A DNA stretch of 24,621 nucleotides, taken from positions 1 to 24,621 of the IMG/VR virus record IMGVR_UViG_3300028612_000228. One strand, written 5' to 3'. A program made the translations under genes and the position numbers. Shown one piece after another: positions 22,623 to 24,621 of this stretch. This stretch comes from a virus. Under the pieces are notes generated by a model. It had not been told where the DNA came from, did no database searches, and saw nothing but the letters and a program-made list of their open reading frames with translations. The number at the start of each line of letters is the position of its first letter. Position 1 is the stretch's first letter.

Positions 22623-23540
22623 TTACCTCTTAGGTTTTCCTATAGGGATTAAGGTGCATCTGCAATTTATAACTTCGTATGGTGGGCCGCTGGGGTCGCC
22701 GGGGTAAAACATTTTAGCGCCCGACACAGCCATATCAAAAGCTACACCAACATCAGTTTCCCTTTTGTCCATCATAATATGATTTGCGCGAGGTTTCTTT
22801 TCTTGTGCGGGTCTTGTGCGACTATCGATGATAGACACCCATCGTAATCTTTTAATCCCCGACTTTGCGTATGCAGCATGTTTACCAAAGTTTTTGAACG
22901 AGGGTATTTCCGTATTAGCTATCCTTCTAGATTCAGACGTTCCAAGAATACCTGTAACGCCCATGAGAGAATCAGAAATACTGCGCGCTAAACTAGACGT
23001 AGTAGGTCTAATTGTAGTTTGCGTAGAAAAAACAAGTGTGTCGCGAATAATGTTTTCAGTCTTTTCGTTTAGGTTACGGATTGTTTCCCCCAGTATTCGT
23101 CTTTTCGCCGTATAGAAAGAAGACGGCCAAATAAGAGGCAATACTTCTTCATACTCTTTGAGGATTTTGTTTGCTTCTTCGTCCCTAGCAATATCGCCGT
23201 ATCTCAAAATAAGATCTACAAACGCTTCTTCATCTTCTCTCGGCAGCGCTTTGGATATAATGGCCTCGGCTTTATAAAGTTTGGCTACATTGCCTCCCGC
23301 GAAAAGCCGAAGGGTTCCGTTTCTGCGTAGGGTATTTAGTTTATTTCTAGCAAACTTTTTGAAGTAACTGTTTAGCGCACGCTCTAGGGGTCTAACTTTT
23401 GAACTTACCGACCTATGAAAAACACGAACGGCTCTTTTAGCAAGAAGATCTTCCTCAGTTAAAAAAGTTTCGATGCTATCTTTCTCTACACCGCTATACA
23501 GTGTGGGATACCCGCACCCTACACTTTCTATATTTTCCAC
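22623..23540 (-). CDS. MuF / SPP1 gp7-like minor head protein
   Basis: A 305-residue protein starting at a GTG that lies inside the terminase gene (13-bp overlap), with GAGG eight bases upstream. Residues 1-200 are mainly helical and charged. The last about 100 residues are a complete MuF domain: IANTEIPSFKNFGKHAAYAK, LRWVSIIDSRTRPAQ, NHIMMDKRE, FYPGDPSGPPYEVINCRC. The W-x-x-x-x-D-x-R-T-R, His and NCRC elements are all present. No toxin or ADP-ribosyltransferase domain follows, as the protein ends ten residues after NCRC. In relatives this protein sits inside the head near the portal. Here it precedes the portal gene, reversing the more usual order. Confidence 0.92.
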   Translation of the reverse strand: MENIESVGCGYPTLYSGVEKDSIETFLTEEDLLAKRAVRVFHRSVSSKVRPLERALNSYFKKFARNKLNTLRRNGTLRLFAGGNVAKLYKAEAIISKALPREDEEAFVDLILRYGDIARDEEANKILKEYEEVLPLIWPSSFYTAKRRILGETIRNLNEKTENIIRDTLVFSTQTTIRPTTSSLARSISDSLMGVTGILGTSESRRIANTEIPSFKNFGKHAAYAKSGIKRLRWVSIIDSRTRPAQEKKPRANHIMMDKRETDVGVAFDMAVSGAKMFYPGDPSGPPYEVINCRCTLIPIGKPKR

Positions 23541-24621
23541 GGGGTTGGCCTCACTCCAAAATTGCTAACTTGGTATTCTCGTACCACCTTACGGTTTAGC
23601 ATAATTTCAGACAAACCCCAAACGAGAGCATCTAATCTATCGGGGGATTTTGGGTCGCCCGGAACATAAGAACACATTTGATCTTCTAGTTTAGAAAAGT
23701 GTTCCACGTGAAACACTCTACCTTGTTCATAAAATGCGGCTATGGGCTCGGCGCGAGCGATTTTGCCTTTTGACGCACGAACCTTTTTATACGGTATATC
23801 TTCGTCCACTGTGCGCAATACGCGCTCAACCATTTCGCCGCCTTGATTTACCTCTGCGATAATCCTGTCTGCTTGAAAGTCGTGGTAGGTTTGCACAACA
23901 CGCCTTGCCCAAAGATCAGGAGAACCCATTGTTGATCTGTCGGCAAGTACGTATCCTTTTCCGTCATCACCATACCCACAGACTACAATACCCGTTTCAT
24001 TCCTCGTCCCTTCAACCGAAGGATCGACTGCAACTACTACCCTTACCAAGTCTGGTACTTCTAAAGGTCTGCATGTTTCCAAAAGTTCCCTCGTCCACAA
24101 AGCACCCGGCATCTCGTCGATAACTTCCGCGTATATCTCCTGCCTACCCAATGCCGTGCCTTCATACCTCCTTACAATGTCATCAAAGAATTGCGGCGCT
24201 AAGTTAGACCTGTTTTCGTAAGTGTTCCCCTTGGTTAGCACAACGGACTCATTACTTAGCAGTTCACGAATAACGGGCACTGGTCTAGGCGTTGTCGTGA
24301 CTATGCAACGAGGATCGTTACCTAGGCGTAGCCCAAACATCATTTGATCGAAAGATTCTGTATATTTCCACGCGGCAAGCTCGTCGCACCAGCCTATGTC
24401 AAATTGCGGCCCACGGAGTAACTTCGGTTCTTCGGCGCTAAACATCGTAGCCATCGCGCCATTGGGCCAAACAAGCCTGCGTTTAGAAGGTTCGTACACT
24501 GGGCGCATGTCTGGAGAAGCTACGGCAATCAAACCACTCGGTCCTTCCACCATAACGTCGCGCACGTCTGCGGCAGTTCTTCCAACAAGTCCTACTCTCT
24601 TAGCCCTACCCGATTCTACGT
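23528..24621 (-). CDS. terL: Terminase large subunit, N-terminus outside window
   Basis: The frame is open to the window edge. The visible 363 residues begin VESGRAKRVGLVGRTAADVR, so the Walker A part lies upstream. The ATPase part holds LLRGPQFDIGWCDELAAWKY (Walker B, acidic pair DE) and CIVTTTPRPVPVIRE (coupling motif). The nuclease part holds VVVAVDPSVEGTRNETGIVV (first catalytic Asp), DRIIAEVNQGGEMVERVL and SPDRLDALVWGLSEIM (last catalytic Asp), the RNase H-like arrangement of phage packaging nucleases. It cuts concatemeric DNA and pumps it through the portal. A GTG at 24563-24565 is an internal codon and not the true start. Nothing looks broken. The last codons overlap the next gene by 13 bp. 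Confidence 0.95.
   Translation of the reverse strand, partial: VESGRAKRVGLVGRTAADVRDVMVEGPSGLIAVASPDMRPVYEPSKRRLVWPNGAMATMFSAEEPKLLRGPQFDIGWCDELAAWKYTESFDQMMFGLRLGNDPRCIVTTTPRPVPVIRELLSNESVVLTKGNTYENRSNLAPQFFDDIVRRYEGTALGRQEIYAEVIDEMPGALWTRELLETCRPLEVPDLVRVVVAVDPSVEGTRNETGIVVCGYGDDGKGYVLADRSTMGSPDLWARRVVQTYHDFQADRIIAEVNQGGEMVERVLRTVDEDIPYKKVRASKGKIARAEPIAAFYEQGRVFHVEHFSKLEDQMCSYVPGDPKSPDRLDALVWGLSEIMLNRKVVREYQVSNFGVRPTPWKI

Noticed and set aside
22623-23540. Polymorphic toxin domain on the MuF-like protein
   Set aside because: Some MuF proteins carry C-terminal toxins, but this one ends ten residues after the NCRC motif.
1-24621. Depletion of GATC sites as a sign of Dam-type modification or restriction pressure
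   Set aside because: GATC is plainly present many times by eye, so no depletion claim is justified. The methyltransferase targets cannot be read from the sequence.

Overview
This window is a tailed-phage (or prophage) structural cassette. Every supported gene lies on the minus strand, so transcription runs from high to low coordinates. Genes are packed with gaps of a few bases or with start/stop overlaps, as in a single late operon. No tRNA, rRNA, CRISPR array, integrase, lysis, replication or host gene is visible. The gene set (large terminase, portal, MuF-like protein, capsid protease, scaffold, coat, connector, tail terminator, tail tube, frameshifted tail chaperone, long tape measure) is that of a siphovirus with a long non-contractile tail and an HK97-type head. 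The bacterial host cannot be named from this sequence. Shine-Dalgarno sites of the AGGAG type and frequent GTG/TTG starts fit a bacterial host.

Head module, in order of transcription: large terminase (23528-24621, 5' end outside the window), MuF/SPP1 gp7-like minor head protein (22623-23540), portal (21301-22620), a 926-residue protein joining two DNA adenine methyltransferase domains to an XkdF-type capsid maturation protease (18521-21301), acidic scaffold with a probable nested internal start (17504-18466), small decoration-type protein (17123-17500) and major capsid protein (16128-17105). A small charged protein follows (15757-16116), then connector and tail-completion proteins (15271-15714, 14741-15274, 14291-14740) and another small charged protein (14053-14289).

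Tail module: tail tube (12817-14049), tail assembly chaperone with a -1 frameshift extension (12351-12764 and 11959-12764), tape measure (7791-11966), two paralogous distal-tail proteins (6725-7786, 5679-6725), a large hub/baseplate protein (2481-5678), a small beta-rich protein (2173-2484), a long fibre (92-2161) and the start of one more gene (1-87).

The outstanding feature is the methyltransferase-methyltransferase-protease fusion. It ties a DNA-modifying activity to the protein that matures the capsid and suggests a methyltransferase built into the procapsid. Other points worth checking are the canonical A AAA AAC frameshift site with a Cys-rich extension, the nested scaffold start, two overlapping inverted repeats inside a small head gene, an 11-bp tandem repeat across the tube gene stop codon, and the tandem distal-tail paralogues.
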